This document shows positions 35,901-45,791 of a stretch of 64,000 bases of DNA, piece by piece (within the stretch, counting starts at the first letter, position 1; each line of letters begins with the position of its first letter). Where the stretch lies: positions 1,116,001 to 1,180,000 of the forward strand of contig JAKSGN010000020.1 of assembly GCA_024180945.1 (NCBI GenBank), in the 5' to 3' direction. The position numbers and the translations under genes were made by a program. Source of the stretch: Macrophomina tecta. Lineage: Eukaryota; Ascomycota; Dothideomycetes; Botryosphaeriales; Botryosphaeriaceae. Below the pieces are notes generated by a model. That model worked only from the letters and a program-made list of their open reading frames with translations. It searched no databases and was not told where the DNA came from.

Positions 35901-37370
35901 TCAAGTACCGCGAAGATGAGCTGGATGTTGCAAGGAGGCAGAAAGCTGCAAGACCCCTGGCGCACTCCAAAGACCGCGTGGTGGAGGGTTCAAGTTCTCG
36001 TTGTTCTCAAAATTAATAGGCGTGGTTCGCACCGGAATCCCCATGCTATCTTCAGAATATTCGCGCACCCTGGGAAGCCGGGCCTTTGCCATGAATTCTT
36101 CGGCAGCTTCGACAGCCAGCAAATGCCGGAGCGACGTGCGCGATGGCCTGCGCGATGGGGTGCGAGAGGAGCGGGCGGAGTACACTTGATCTTCTTCCCA
36201 ATGACGCTGCAGCACGCGAATAGGCAAGGTCTGCTTGGAATCTATGTATTGCCCATGGCAGGTAAACCGCAGCTGGACTGAGATAGAATGGTTCCTGGAT
36301 ATGATGAATGACGTGATGTCAGGAAGCACATCCCTGTCAAGCGGGTAGAGCTTGTGAAGGACGGGTGGGGAGCCCTGCAGTCTCAAGGATTTGGCAAATT
36401 CAGACTCGGCAATCTCGTACTGCGTTGCCCGCGTCTGGGCTGAGCGGCAATGTTGACGGGTTAACTTCTGGAACATGGACACTTTGCTGGGTCTGAGCAG
36501 AATAGAGGTTTCCTCTTTCAGGACTATCCGTAGGTAGTGTAGGTGGATGACTGGCGCGTAGGGATCACGCCAACTGCGAGGTTCCGTCTTGAAGGCCAGA
36601 GTGACTCGCATGTGGTGTCCAGATATCAGCAGGGCTGGCAGGAAAATGCTGGGCGTCAGACGCAAGTGGCAACCGGTGGCGAGGCTGTTGAAGAGGAGCT
36701 TTTCGCACAGCAAACGGAGACACAAACTGGAGGTGTGGGATGCACGTGATCGGTGCAGGCATCTCAGGACCGGCTTTAGGAAGCGTTCCTGCTGTGGATG
36801 GTCTTGAGATGTACCGTCGTTCAGGATGATCTCTTCCGTTGCGCGGTGCAGCGGCAGGTGGGGACTGGTATGAGGGACTTGTGCCACGACCATGTACTTA
36901 ATTTTCGCCGAGCTGTAGCCACTTTGCTGATTGCAGGTAGGAGGCAGGCGGTGGCGTGTTACGGCGAACTCCTTGGGTATGAGCGACGAACGCCAGGCGC
37001 TGTCAGTGTCGGTGAACCTTGGTATCCTGAGCTTGAAGGAGCAGCATCCATACCGATTCCCGAGACGGTGTAGGACGAGGATGTGCTTGATCTGACAGAG
37101 CTGGCTCCTGGTGGTTATGCGCTCGGACGGGAATTCGGCAGAGGGGTCCGGATGGTGGTGGTAGTCGGGCGTGGAGGCTACCTCGCTGGTGCCGACAAGG
37201 AAGACATGCACGTAATCGATCGTTTGACCCTGTAAGTCGACGAGAACATTGCCTTCAACCAGCTCACCGGGGCGGTAAGCGAGCTTCGGGTCTGAGAAAC
37301 TGATGCTGAGGGTCTCATGAGGCATGCGCCGCATACTGGCCGCGAGGAGAAAATCTGGGGTGTGAGACAT
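35901..37370 (-). CDS. Arrestin-like N-terminal domain protein
   Basis: This is a probable alpha-arrestin-type trafficking adaptor for plasma-membrane proteins. I chose the start at 37370 (MSHTPDFLLAASMRRM), giving 489 aa. A longer frame to 37550 adds only a Leu/Pro-rich compositional stretch. The arrestin N domain begins around residue 20 (ETLSISFSDPKLAYRPGELVEGNVLVDL, with IDYVHVFLVGTSEV) and continues through FKLRIPRFTD, LPPTCN and SSAKIKYMVVAQV, the usual fungal pattern. A C-terminal arrestin half follows (HHMRVTLAFKTEP, HLHYLRIVLKEET), then a Ser/Arg-rich segment (SSRTPSRRPSRTS). I see no clear PY motif, so Rsp5 recruitment is not shown. The final 30 residues are low complexity, and an unrecognised 3' intron is possible. 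Confidence 0.75.
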   Translation of the reverse strand: MSHTPDFLLAASMRRMPHETLSISFSDPKLAYRPGELVEGNVLVDLQGQTIDYVHVFLVGTSEVASTPDYHHHPDPSAEFPSERITTRSQLCQIKHILVLHRLGNRYGCCSFKLRIPRFTDTDSAWRSSLIPKEFAVTRHRLPPTCNQQSGYSSAKIKYMVVAQVPHTSPHLPLHRATEEIILNDGTSQDHPQQERFLKPVLRCLHRSRASHTSSLCLRLLCEKLLFNSLATGCHLRLTPSIFLPALLISGHHMRVTLAFKTEPRSWRDPYAPVIHLHYLRIVLKEETSILLRPSKVSMFQKLTRQHCRSAQTRATQYEIAESEFAKSLRLQGSPPVLHKLYPLDRDVLPDITSFIISRNHSISVQLRFTCHGQYIDSKQTLPIRVLQRHWEEDQVYSARSSRTPSRRPSRTSLRHLLAVEAAEEFMAKARLPRVREYSEDSMGIPVRTTPINFENNENLNPPPRGLWSAPGVLQLSASLQHPAHLRGT

Positions 37371-38049
37371 GAGGAATAGATGATGAATACGGAGGATTGG
37401 TGGAGGAGAGATGGGCGGAGGTGGAGTGGGCTGAGGTGAGCTGGGCTGAGGAAGAGATGGGGTGAGGAGGAGAGGCGGCGTCAAGGGAGGCAGCAGCAGC
37501 GAGAGGACAAGGAAGGAGCGGAGCGGGAGGAGCATCCGTGACGGCCGCAATTGCCGGGCAAGAGAGGGCGCCTGGGGCAGCGGTGCGGATGCAAATGCGC
37601 AGCAGCGGCGAGTGCATTTGCATCCGCACCGAAGGCCTCAGATCCGTCTCGCAAAACCCATGCCATGATCTCGCGGACCTGCTGGCTGGGGATGCAATAG
37701 TGCCCCTGCTCTTCCGAGAGCCACCAAGCTCGAGCGCCGGCAAGGAGAGCCGAACCAGGCGTCTGGATGTGCGCGCCCTACGTGACGCTGCGAATATGCT
37801 GGAGACGGAGAAGAACTGGGGAGACGCGTCGCGCGTCATGGGGCGCGTCAGCCCGTCGGCGCCACATCACGTTGGCCCCCGGGCGTCACCCAAATCCAAT
37901 CCTCTTCCCCACCACGACACCGCCTCTGCTTCCTCTCTCCGAGCCATCTTGCCGCCACGACAGCGACCCGCCCATCCCCGTCCTGCGCCGCCCGCAACAG
38001 TCCCTTGAACAGCCACCCATTCGGCCCCCAGCTCGCGCCGCCCAAGACT
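37371..38049. promoter_or_regulatory. Divergent arrestin/DPB4 intergenic promoter
   Basis: A 679-bp gap separates two divergent starts. It contains a perfect inverted repeat (separate entry). Short frames across it are compositional. Confidence 0.5.
37583..37629. promoter_or_regulatory. Perfect 16-bp inverted repeat with ATGCAAAT cores
   Basis: The left arm (37583-37598) is GTGCGGATGCAAATGC. The right arm (37614-37629) is its exact reverse complement. A 15-bp spacer separates them. Each arm carries an ATGCAAAT/ATTTGCAT octamer. Location between two divergent starts suggests a dimeric operator or a cruciform-forming element, by inference. Confidence 0.6.
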
Positions 38050-39104
38050 ATGCCCGCGCGCAAGAGCACCGCTTCCGTCCCGGAGGAGGAGCCCGGCCTC
38101 AGCGTCGAGGTCCGCACTTCCCACCACGCGCCCTCACCCCTCTCTCGCGGCGCTCCAATCCAGCCATTCTGACGCGCGCGCGCTCTCTCGCAGGACCTCA
38201 ATCTCCCCAAGACCATGGTCAACCGCCTGGCCAAAGGCGCCCTACCGCCAAACTTCAATGTGCAGAGCGTCGCCCAATCCGCCATCTCCAAGAGCGCCAC
38301 CGTCTTCGTGAACTACCTAACCGCCCAGTACGTCTCGCGCTCATCCTCCCCAAACCCCCACCCGCCACACCACACGCCCCCGGGAAAGTGCGCCACTCAC
38401 TAACGCCCGTGCTTTGCTGCTCCCCCCAAACAGCGCCAGCGACATCGCCGCGCGCCAGAACAAAAAGACCATCCAGCCCAAAGACGTGCTCGATGCGCTC
38501 AAGGAGCTCGAATTCGACATGTTCATGGACCGCACCAGCAACGAGCTGAACAGTACGCGTCGCTCCTTCCGCCCTTCCAAAGAAGTTCTCACCTATCTCT
38601 AACGCAATTTTTTTTCTTGCCACGTGCCCCACAGAATACCAGGAGATCCAATGCACGAAGCGCAACACCTACCGCCGCCGTGTCAAGGACGAGAAGCGTG
38701 CCGCCGAGGCCGCCTCCACAACCAATGGCAACGGCGACGGCGACACCTCCTTGCTCGACGCCGGCGGCAGTGTCGCGGATGGCTCGATGATGGCGACCGC
38801 CGCGAACGGCTCTTCTGCATCGGGGCAGCACGAGGTCGACGAGCATGGCGAGCCGGTTGCGAAGAAGGCGCGAGTGGAGGTGGATGAGAATGGGGACCAT
38901 GACATGGACGACGAGGGCGAGGATGAAGAGGGAGATGAAGAAGAGGAGCAGGAGGAGGAAGAAGAGGAGGAGGAGGAAGAGGAAGAAGAAGAGGACGAAG
39001 GGGAGGAGGAAGAGGGCGGAAAGGGCGAGGAGGAAGATTTGCTGGAGGAAAAGGTTCCCCGGGAGGAGGTGGATGAGGCGTTGGATGGAGAGGAGAGCGA
39101 TTAA
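38050..39104 (+). CDS. DPB4: Dpb4-type histone-fold subunit of DNA polymerase epsilon / chromatin remodeller
   Basis: This nuclear H2B-like histone-fold protein is expected to pair with a Dpb3-type partner in polymerase epsilon and in CHRAC/ISW2-like complexes. The exons are 38050..38109, 38194..38327, 38434..38552 and 38635..39104, giving 260 aa. The fold spans residues about 20-110: DLNLPKTMVNRLAKGALPP, then AISKSATVFVNYLTAH, then ASDIAARQNKKTIQPKDVL and ALKELEFDMF. The K-YQEIQCTKRNTYRRRV segment follows, as in the family. A nuclear-type basic motif (AKKARVE) precedes a roughly 90-residue Glu/Asp-rich tail. Introns are 84, 106 and 82 bp. The first uses the weak donor GTCCGC, but the frame and family alignment (E-DLNLPK) support it. 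The length exceeds yeast Dpb4 (about 196) because of the acidic tail. Confidence 0.9.
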
Positions 39105-39772
39105 GCGAGGGAGATATACGCTGTTGACATGGCCGGAAAACTGGGATTAGAGGATGGGCTTCGGAGGCATGGTTATCGGCGTTTGCAGCACCGGGTGCAT
39201 GGTATGGTTTGCTTCTTCATTTCTGGGTCTGCGGCGCTTCGGGGAGGCGGCTGGATTCATCAAAAGCATCTTGGGATCAGATGCTAGCTTTCGGCCATGA
39301 CAGTGAAGCGGTTCGATATGAGCAAAACAAAGAAGAATATGAAATCCACAGCTGTGGCTATTGATGGAATGCTCTATGATCCATGAGTCTCAAACAGACC
39401 CGAGAAAGCACGCGAGAAAGCACGAGTCCCTTCAGCGTTTGCTAGCCAGAGCCATACAAAACAATAGCGGGCCCAACGCCATAGAACAGCCCGTTGAGGA
39501 AGAATCGAGTGTAGAATGTCTGTATTCTTCTATATTTCGTGTTCGTGTGTATGCATTTCCGCTTTGGGTCGTAAGCCTTTTCCACAACCAAGCAGTGCTC
39601 TATACTCCCGTTGAGCACCGTCAAGCCATAATCGAGCATTTACGCAGGCCTACAGAGCTCTGCGCCAGCTTGTTTATCATGCACTCCGCCTCTATCGCCA
39701 GGAAGCATCCCAGCCCATACCACCACCAATTTCTAGCAACAGTACACTCCTCCAGCGCCTCAACCCACGCCC
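39105..39772. other. Intergenic region, no gene seen
   Basis: 668 bp lie between convergent genes and presumably hold both 3' UTRs. No supported frame. Confidence 0.55.
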
Positions 39773-40893
39773 TCACTGCGCCGCCATGGCCGTCGTCGCC
39801 GCAGCAGCAGCAGCAGTGCCAGCAGCCGCCACGCCCCTCGCCGCGCTCCCACCCGCACCCGCCCCCTCCAACGGATCCCCATACCTCGCCCTAACCATCC
39901 TCTCCCGCTCAACCAGCGCCTCCTCGGCCTTGACCCACTCCTCCTGCGCCTTCTTGTTCTTCCACGCCCAGCCGGGCGCCTCGGTCTCGCGCTCCCAGCG
40001 GTACCCGCTCGCCGCGTGCACGCCCGGCACGTTCCGCTTCTGCCCCGCCGGAGCACCGTCCAGCATGCCCTCCACCGACGCATCCCCGCCGCCGGACGGA
40101 ACGATGCGACCGCTGCTGCCACCGGTGCCACCACCAGCAGCAGCAGCAGTAGCGGCGGCGAAGTTCAGGCCGGTCGGTAGCACGCGCTTGCCGTTCTCGT
40201 TGATCATGGCGTCCGAGGGCGCGGCGCGCGTCGCGCTGGTGTTGGCGCTCGCGCCGCCGCCCTGGGAGCTCGGCGGCGAGAGTTCGTTGTGGGCGAGCGC
40301 CGTCGTTGGGGTTGAGGGCGGGAGCGTCACGCCGCCGGCAGTGGAGTTGTTGTTGTTGTTGGAGTCTGGGAAGAGGTCGTCGTCGGAGTCGGCGGCGGCG
40401 GAGGTGGGGGACGAGTGCATGGTGGAGTCGCCGTCGGCGTCTGTTGGAGAAGGGCGATTGTGAGGTTTTGCCATTTGAATGGTTGAAAATTTTGAGAGGG
40501 CAAAGGAAGGGGAGCGGGAGCATTATGAACTCGGGCTGCGGGATAGAGAGAGGCTCGGGGGTGGGGGATGAGGTGCGGGGAAGCGGGCGGAGCGGAGTGG
40601 GGGTGAGGTGAGGTTGTGACTGCTGCTGCTGTTGGTCGGCGGGTGGGATAGAGGACGAAAGGCGTGAGCTGCGCGCCGACGACGATAGCGGACGTACCTG
40701 ACATGGCGGCGGGCGACTGCGACGAGGTCTTGCTGCGCTTAGCTGGGCGGGAGGAGGCTCCTTCTGTGTCGTCTGCCAGGATTGCGGTGTTGAGCGTGCT
40801 GTTGTCGTGGGCGTCGGGAGAGGGTGTGGATGTGGTGGTTGTGGGGAGAGGAGGATGAGGACCAAGAGAAGCGGAAGTGGTGTCGCGGTCCAT
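39773..40893 (-). CDS. Conserved-looking hypothetical nuclear-type protein
   Basis: Not recognised. Exon 1 is 40893..40698, a 257-bp intron (GTACGT...CAACAG) is 40697..40441, and exon 2 is 40440..39773, giving 287 aa. The join reads AAMS-DADGDSTMHSS in frame. The N-terminus is Thr/Pro/Ser-rich with a basic PAKRSKTSS motif, followed by an acidic and Asn-rich stretch (SDDDLFPDSNNNNN). The structured part is C-terminal: GKRVLPTGLNF, then NVPGVHAASGYRWERE, then APGWAWKNKKAQEEW and a helix with YGDPLE. It ends in poly-Ala. The Trp/Tyr-rich GYRWE-PGWAWKNKKA block looks like a conserved fungal motif. Nuclear location is inferred from composition. It lies convergent to DPB4 and upstream of PRP31. Confidence 0.7.
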
Positions 40894-41391
40894 TGCAGCT
40901 CCAGCGGCGGATTCGGCGACGGCGGGGGCGGCGCGCGGTGACGTGCAGCTGGTGGACTATGGTTAGAGCGACAATCAATCGGGCGAGCTTCGGATTTCAG
41001 GCAAGCTTTCCCCGCAGTCTGCTGGCCGTCTGCTGCGCCGCGCCACTTTCGCTTCGCCTCGCATCGGGTGCCCGGGGGCAAGCCGTGCTTTTGGAGCTGG
41101 CACTTCTGCCGTCTGGGTTCTAGCGAGCGTCACATCAGATGGCGAAAGTAGAGAGCCCATGAAACGGCATCCTGATATCTGATTCCAAAGCTCATTTCCA
41201 TTTGAGCTTAGGCCCGTCCACCGAGGCAGCCTCGCCTTTGTGTACTAAACTAGCTTATTAGCGATCCTATGCATGAAAATGTATCCCTCAAATGACTCCC
41301 ATGAATGCCTTTCCTTCACCGAGACGCCGTGAGTTTTCCGCCGTTTGCGTAGCCTCTCTGATTTACAGCTTCCGTCCCCAACGAGCCTCCT
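40894..41391. other. Intergenic region, no gene seen
   Basis: 498 bp include the promoter of the hypothetical gene and the 3' UTR of PRP31. No supported feature. Confidence 0.55.
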
Positions 41392-43279
41392 CTACTGCTT
41401 CGGCTTCTTCACTGGCAGACTGGGAACCTTGAAGCCATCCGCATCTTTCTTAGCACCAGCAATCTGAGTGAAGGTGCCACCGCTGAACCATCTATCTTCT
41501 TCCGCCTTCCTCTTGCGGTTCACCTCCTCGCGCACCTTCGGGTCCACGAGCTCGAGGCCTTGCACAGGCGTGAAGGCAATGGTCGAGGCCGTACCCGCAG
41601 TTCCAACACCGGAGCTCCTCAGGCCCTGGCCCTTGAGCACGCTGGCGTTTCCTGCGCCAGCACCACGGATCGTAGACGCCATTCCGCTGACAGGCGTCGC
41701 CCCACCCCAGCCCGGGTTCTTCTTGCTCAGTTTAGCCTTGGTGCGCTGGTCGATCTGTGTCGCACGAATGCGTCCATCGTTGCCCTGGCCGATCATACCA
41801 AGACCCTTCGTGCCCTCGCCCGTACCATAGCCGACCTCCGCTTCTTCCTTGCCAAACGCCATGCGGTTCTGTGCCTTGCGGAGCTCCGTCATGGCATAAG
41901 CCTCCTTAGCCTTGCGGACACGGCGACCACCACGCTTTCGAGATGGCTTGTCATCTGGCACGGGAAGGGCCCGGACACCCTTGTTCGGCGGGGGCTCTGT
42001 GAGCTTATCCAGGCGATCAAGGCATTGCTGCTTCAACTCCTCCCCGGTCGATCCGTCCGGACTGCTGTGGATGCTATCGACTCTCGCTGCCAGGACAATC
42101 TTTGCCGAAACGATTCTCATAGCCTGCTTTTTCAGATCGTTGGGGATGTTGCGAATGATCTCGGAGTGGTAGAGGAATCCTTGGTGTCTGACGCTGGTGT
42201 TTGTCGCGAAACCTGTCCCTGTTGATCTCTTGGAGCCGAGAATAGAGATGTTGCAAGCCGGTGTTTTGGCAAGGCCCTTTATCCCTCCAGCATAGTTAAT
42301 GAGTTGTGCAGCAGTCAGCGATCCAATGAGGTTGGTCAGATTCGGGGCGAAGATGTTCATGCGTGACTGCACGTATTCCGTCAAGATCTTCTTCGCTTGA
42401 TCAAGCTGAAGCGTCATCTCGCAAGCCCTTAACACAGTATTTAGCTCCGTCTCCGAGAGATCTCGTCCCTGGGATGTAGTGGACTCGACAGTCACAACCA
42501 TCATGGAGGGACCGTCGAGGACCTTGTTGAGGGGTTGGCCGACGATGTTATCCGCGGACGAGGCCTTCTTCTTAATCGCCTCTGCGTCCATGGGTCCGTT
42601 GCCGAGAATAGCCACAGTCTTCGCATAGTCCAGGGGATGTGTGACCAAGGTCTCCAGCTCCGGAAACCTGACGGAATAATGGTCCCGAATGAACTTGTGG
42701 ACGAGAATAATCTCACTGTCGATTTGCGTGGCGAGAGTGTTGGATTGAGTGAGCAGCTTGTACTCCGGATTGTCCTCGATAGAACCAATGTTCCTGGTCT
42801 GCTTCTCGGGCGGCAATCCTTGGTAGTGTGCAATTTTCTGTAGGCGGCGATAATCGTCAGGGCTGTATCTTCCAAGGATGTAAACCAACGCGCAAAGCTT
42901 GGAGAGGCGGGGGAAGACTTACCTCAAGCACAGGCTGCAGTGTCTTCATCAAGCCAGCTACACTCCGCACGTCGCTCACGCCCCCCAGTTTCATTTTCTC
43001 GACCCTAGCCTTCGTCTCCTCCTCATCCTCAGGCGCGTCGCGGGCCTGTTTCGCGATGGCGCCGTTCATCAATTCTTCATCCTCATCGACCTCCTCTTCG
43101 TCGCCGTCGAGTTCCATTCCGCCGTCTTCTCCACCTGCCTTGGGCTGCTGAGCTTCTCCATCGGCCGGAAATAGTGAAGTGACACCATCATCCTGGGGTA
43201 GGTTGTCGGTCTGTTCCTCCTCATTCTCATCGCCGGAATCCTCGAAGTCGTTCAAGAGCTCGTCCGCAAGAGTCGCCAT
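41392..43279 (-). CDS. PRP31: Pre-mRNA splicing factor Prp31 (U4/U6.U5 tri-snRNP)
   Basis: This protein binds the U4 snRNA-15.5K/Snu13 complex and is needed for tri-snRNP assembly. Exon 1 is 43279..42923, an 85-bp intron (GTAAGT...CTACAG) is 42922..42838, and exon 2 is 42837..41392, giving 600 aa. The join gives LMKTLQPVLE-KIAHYQGLPPEK. Exon 1 is acidic (MATLADELLNDFEDSG). The NOSIC/coiled-coil region (ILVHKFIRDHYSVRFPELETL) leads to the Nop domain near residues 215-340 (LNKVLDGPSMMVVTVE, MNIFAPNLTNLIG, AAQLINYAGGIKGLAKTPACNISILG, HQGFLYHSEIIRNIP). The Prp31 C-terminal domain follows (RKRGGRRVRKAKEAYAMTEL, NRMAFGKEEAEVGYG) and is diagnostic against Nop56/Nop58. It is divergent from CLF1. Confidence 0.96.
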
Positions 43280-43679
43280 GTTTGCGTATTCGGGGTTCAG
43301 GACGGCCGCAAAAGGCGTAGATTCGTACCACCGAGCCTCGCGCGCCGCGATGGGAGTAAAAGGTCCAGTGGCAAAGTCGTTTGGCGAATCTGGAGGTGAG
43401 TTGCGGGAAAGTTGAAAGTTGTGGAAGGCGAACCTCGCGCCCGGAGCTTTGACGTGCAGCGCCGTCTTGGCGCCGTCGGCGTTTTTGCACGCCGACTTCT
43501 GTCATGGAATCTGCTGCCGCCGCAGCTCCAACTTTCTCGCCAAAACAAGCTCCTCACCACGCCTTCCGAGCTCCGCGTCCAACGCGCCCTGCGTTGCGTA
43601 ACTCTCCCGGCTCGCGCCTCATCTCTTCAGCCGCATCTCCCCGATCCTTTCCCGACGCCCAATCCCTCCGACCGCCATC
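43280..43679. promoter_or_regulatory. Bidirectional promoter of PRP31 and CLF1
   Basis: A 400-bp gap lies between two divergent splicing-factor starts. The CLF1 side is C-rich (CCGCCGCAGCTCC...), typical of fungal leaders. An out-of-frame ATG at 43504 precedes the CLF1 ATG and opens a frame overlapping it. No TATA box is evident. Confidence 0.6.
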
Positions 43680-45791
43680 ATGGATTCCTCACGAGGCCCT
43701 CCGCGGGTCAAGAACAAGCAGGCGGCGCCCGTCCAAATCAGCGCTGAACAGCTGCTGCGCGAAGCCGTCGATCGCCAGGAGCCCGGCCTGCAAGCTCCCA
43801 CCCAGCGCTTCGCCGACCTCGAGGAACTCCATGAATTCCAGGGCCGCAAGCGCAAGGAGTTCGAGGACTATGTCCGCCGCAACCGGCTGAACATGAACAA
43901 CTGGATGCGCTACGCGCAGTGGGAAATCGAGCAGAAAGAGTTCCGCCGCGCCCGCTCCATCTTTGAGCGCGCCCTCGACTGCGACCCGACCAGCGTGAAC
44001 CTGTGGATCCGCTACATCGACTGCGAGGTCAAGACCCGGAATATCAACCACGCGAGGAACTTGCTGGACCGCGCGGTCACGATCCTGCCGCGCGTTGATA
44101 AGCTATGGTACAAGTATGTCTACATGGAGGAGACTCTGGGTAACATCCCCGGTACCCGCCAGGTCTTTGAGCGCTGGATGTCCTGGGAGCCCGATGAGAA
44201 TGCGTGGAGCGCCTACATCAAGCTGGAGAAGCGCTACCAGGAGTACGAGCGGGCTCGCACCATCTTTGCGCGATTCTGTCAGGTCCATCCGGAGCCCCGC
44301 AACTGGATCAAGTGGGCAAGATTTGAGGAGGAATACGGGACCAGCGACTTGGTGCGCGATGTGTTTGGGCGGGCCGTGGAGGAATTGGGTGAAGAGTTTA
44401 TGGATGAGAAGCTGTTCATGGCATATGCCCGGTTTGAGGCAAGGCTCAAGGAGTTCGAGCGTGCCCGCGCAATCTACAAGTATGCTTTGGACCGAATGCC
44501 GCGGTCAAAGTCCATGAACCTGCACAAGGCCTACACACAATTCGAAAAGCAGTTTGGCGATCGAGAAGGCGTGGAAGACGTGGTTTTGTCCAAGAGAAGG
44601 GTCCAGTACGAGGAGGCCATCAAAGAGAACCCCAAGAACTACGACAACTGGATTGACCTCGCCCGGTTAGAGGAGTCGGCAGGGGATCCGGAAAGAGTGC
44701 GCGACACCTACGAGCGTGCGATAGCACAGATTCCGCCTACCCAGGAAAAGCGCCATTGGCGACGATACACTTACCTGTGGATTTTCTACGCTCTGTGGGA
44801 AGAGTTGGATGCCAAGGACACGGATCGGGCACGCCAGATCTACAACGAATGTTTGAAGCTGATTCCGCACAAGAAGTTCACTTTCGCCAAGATCTGGCTG
44901 CTCAAGGCTCAGTTCGAGATCAGACAAATGAACCTCGCGGCAGCACGAAAGACGCTGGGCCAAGCCATCGGCATGTGCCCGAAGGACAAGCTCTTCAAAG
45001 GGTACATCGAGCTCGAGCTCAAGCTCTTCGAGTTCAACCGCTGCCGCACGCTGTACGAGAAGCACATCGAGTGGAACCCCAGCAACTCGCAGGCGTGGAT
45101 CAAGTTCAGCGAGCTCGAGCGCGGCCTCGATGATCTCGACCGCGCGCGCGCCATCTTCGAGCTCGCCGTCCAGCAGGACATGCTCGACATGCCCGAGCTG
45201 GTTTGGAAGTCGTACATCGACTTCGAGGAGGAGGAGGGAGAGTACGAGCGCACGCGCGCCCTGTACGAGCGCCTGCTGCAGAAGACGGACCACGTCAAGG
45301 TCTGGATCAGCTACGCACACTTCGAGATCAACGTGCCGGACGAAGGAGAGGAGGAGGATGAAGAGGAAGAGGAGGAGAAGCCTATCTCCGAGGCGGCGAA
45401 GAGGCGCGCCAGGAGCGTGTTCGAGCGCGCATACAAGAGTATGAAGGAGAAGGAGCTCAAGGAGGAGGTAAGTTCATACCACCCAGTCCGAAGGCCGTTT
45501 CCGGACAGCAAGCTGACATCTTCGCAGCGCGTTGCCCTGCTCAATGCGTGGAAGTCATTTGAACAGACGCACGGCTCGGCCGAGGATCTCGAAAAGGTCG
45601 AGAAGCAAATGCCCAAGCGCGTCAAGAAGAGGAGGAGACTCGATACCGCAGACGGCGGCATGGAGTTCGAGGAGTACATGGATTACGTCTTCCCGGCGGA
45701 TACGGAGAGCGAGGCGAAGCTGTCGAAGCTGCTGCAGAAGGCGGCCGAGTGGAAGAAGAAGCAGGAGGCCGAGGGGCAGAATGGTGGTTGA
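43680..45791 (+). CDS. CLF1: Pre-mRNA splicing factor Clf1/Syf3 (crooked-neck, HAT repeats)
   Basis: This is a scaffold of the Prp19-associated (NTC) complex in spliceosome activation. The exons are 43680..45467 and 45528..45791. The 60-bp intron (GTAAGT...CGCAG) has no stop and is a multiple of three, so an unspliced frame also reads through, but the spliced join [17 protein letters not shown] matches the family. The product is 683 aa. After a short N-terminus ([19 protein letters not shown]) the protein is built of some 14-15 HAT repeats of about 34 residues, such as [54 protein letters not shown] and [13 protein letters not shown]. An acidic loop ([15 protein letters not shown]) precedes the last helices, and the C-terminus is basic ([12 protein letters not shown]). 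The start [12 protein letters not shown] fits the family. Confidence 0.96.
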   Translation: MDSSRGPPRVKNKQAAPVQISAEQLLREAVDRQEPGLQAPTQRFADLEELHEFQGRKRKEFEDYVRRNRLNMNNWMRYAQWEIEQKEFRRARSIFERALDCDPTSVNLWIRYIDCEVKTRNINHARNLLDRAVTILPRVDKLWYKYVYMEETLGNIPGTRQVFERWMSWEPDENAWSAYIKLEKRYQEYERARTIFARFCQVHPEPRNWIKWARFEEEYGTSDLVRDVFGRAVEELGEEFMDEKLFMAYARFEARLKEFERARAIYKYALDRMPRSKSMNLHKAYTQFEKQFGDREGVEDVVLSKRRVQYEEAIKENPKNYDNWIDLARLEESAGDPERVRDTYERAIAQIPPTQEKRHWRRYTYLWIFYALWEELDAKDTDRARQIYNECLKLIPHKKFTFAKIWLLKAQFEIRQMNLAAARKTLGQAIGMCPKDKLFKGYIELELKLFEFNRCRTLYEKHIEWNPSNSQAWIKFSELERGLDDLDRARAIFELAVQQDMLDMPELVWKSYIDFEEEEGEYERTRALYERLLQKTDHVKVWISYAHFEINVPDEGEEEDEEEEEEKPISEAAKRRARSVFERAYKSMKEKELKEEVSSYHPVRRPFPDSKLTSSQRVALLNAWKSFEQTHGSAEDLEKVEKQMPKRVKKRRRLDTADGGMEFEEYMDYVFPADTESEAKLSKLLQKAAEWKKKQEAEGQNGG

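Noticed and set aside
37371..37550. N-terminal extension of the arrestin-like protein to 37550
   Set aside because: The extra 60 residues are Leu/Pro/Ser compositional and the next ATG gives a more normal start close to the arrestin fold.
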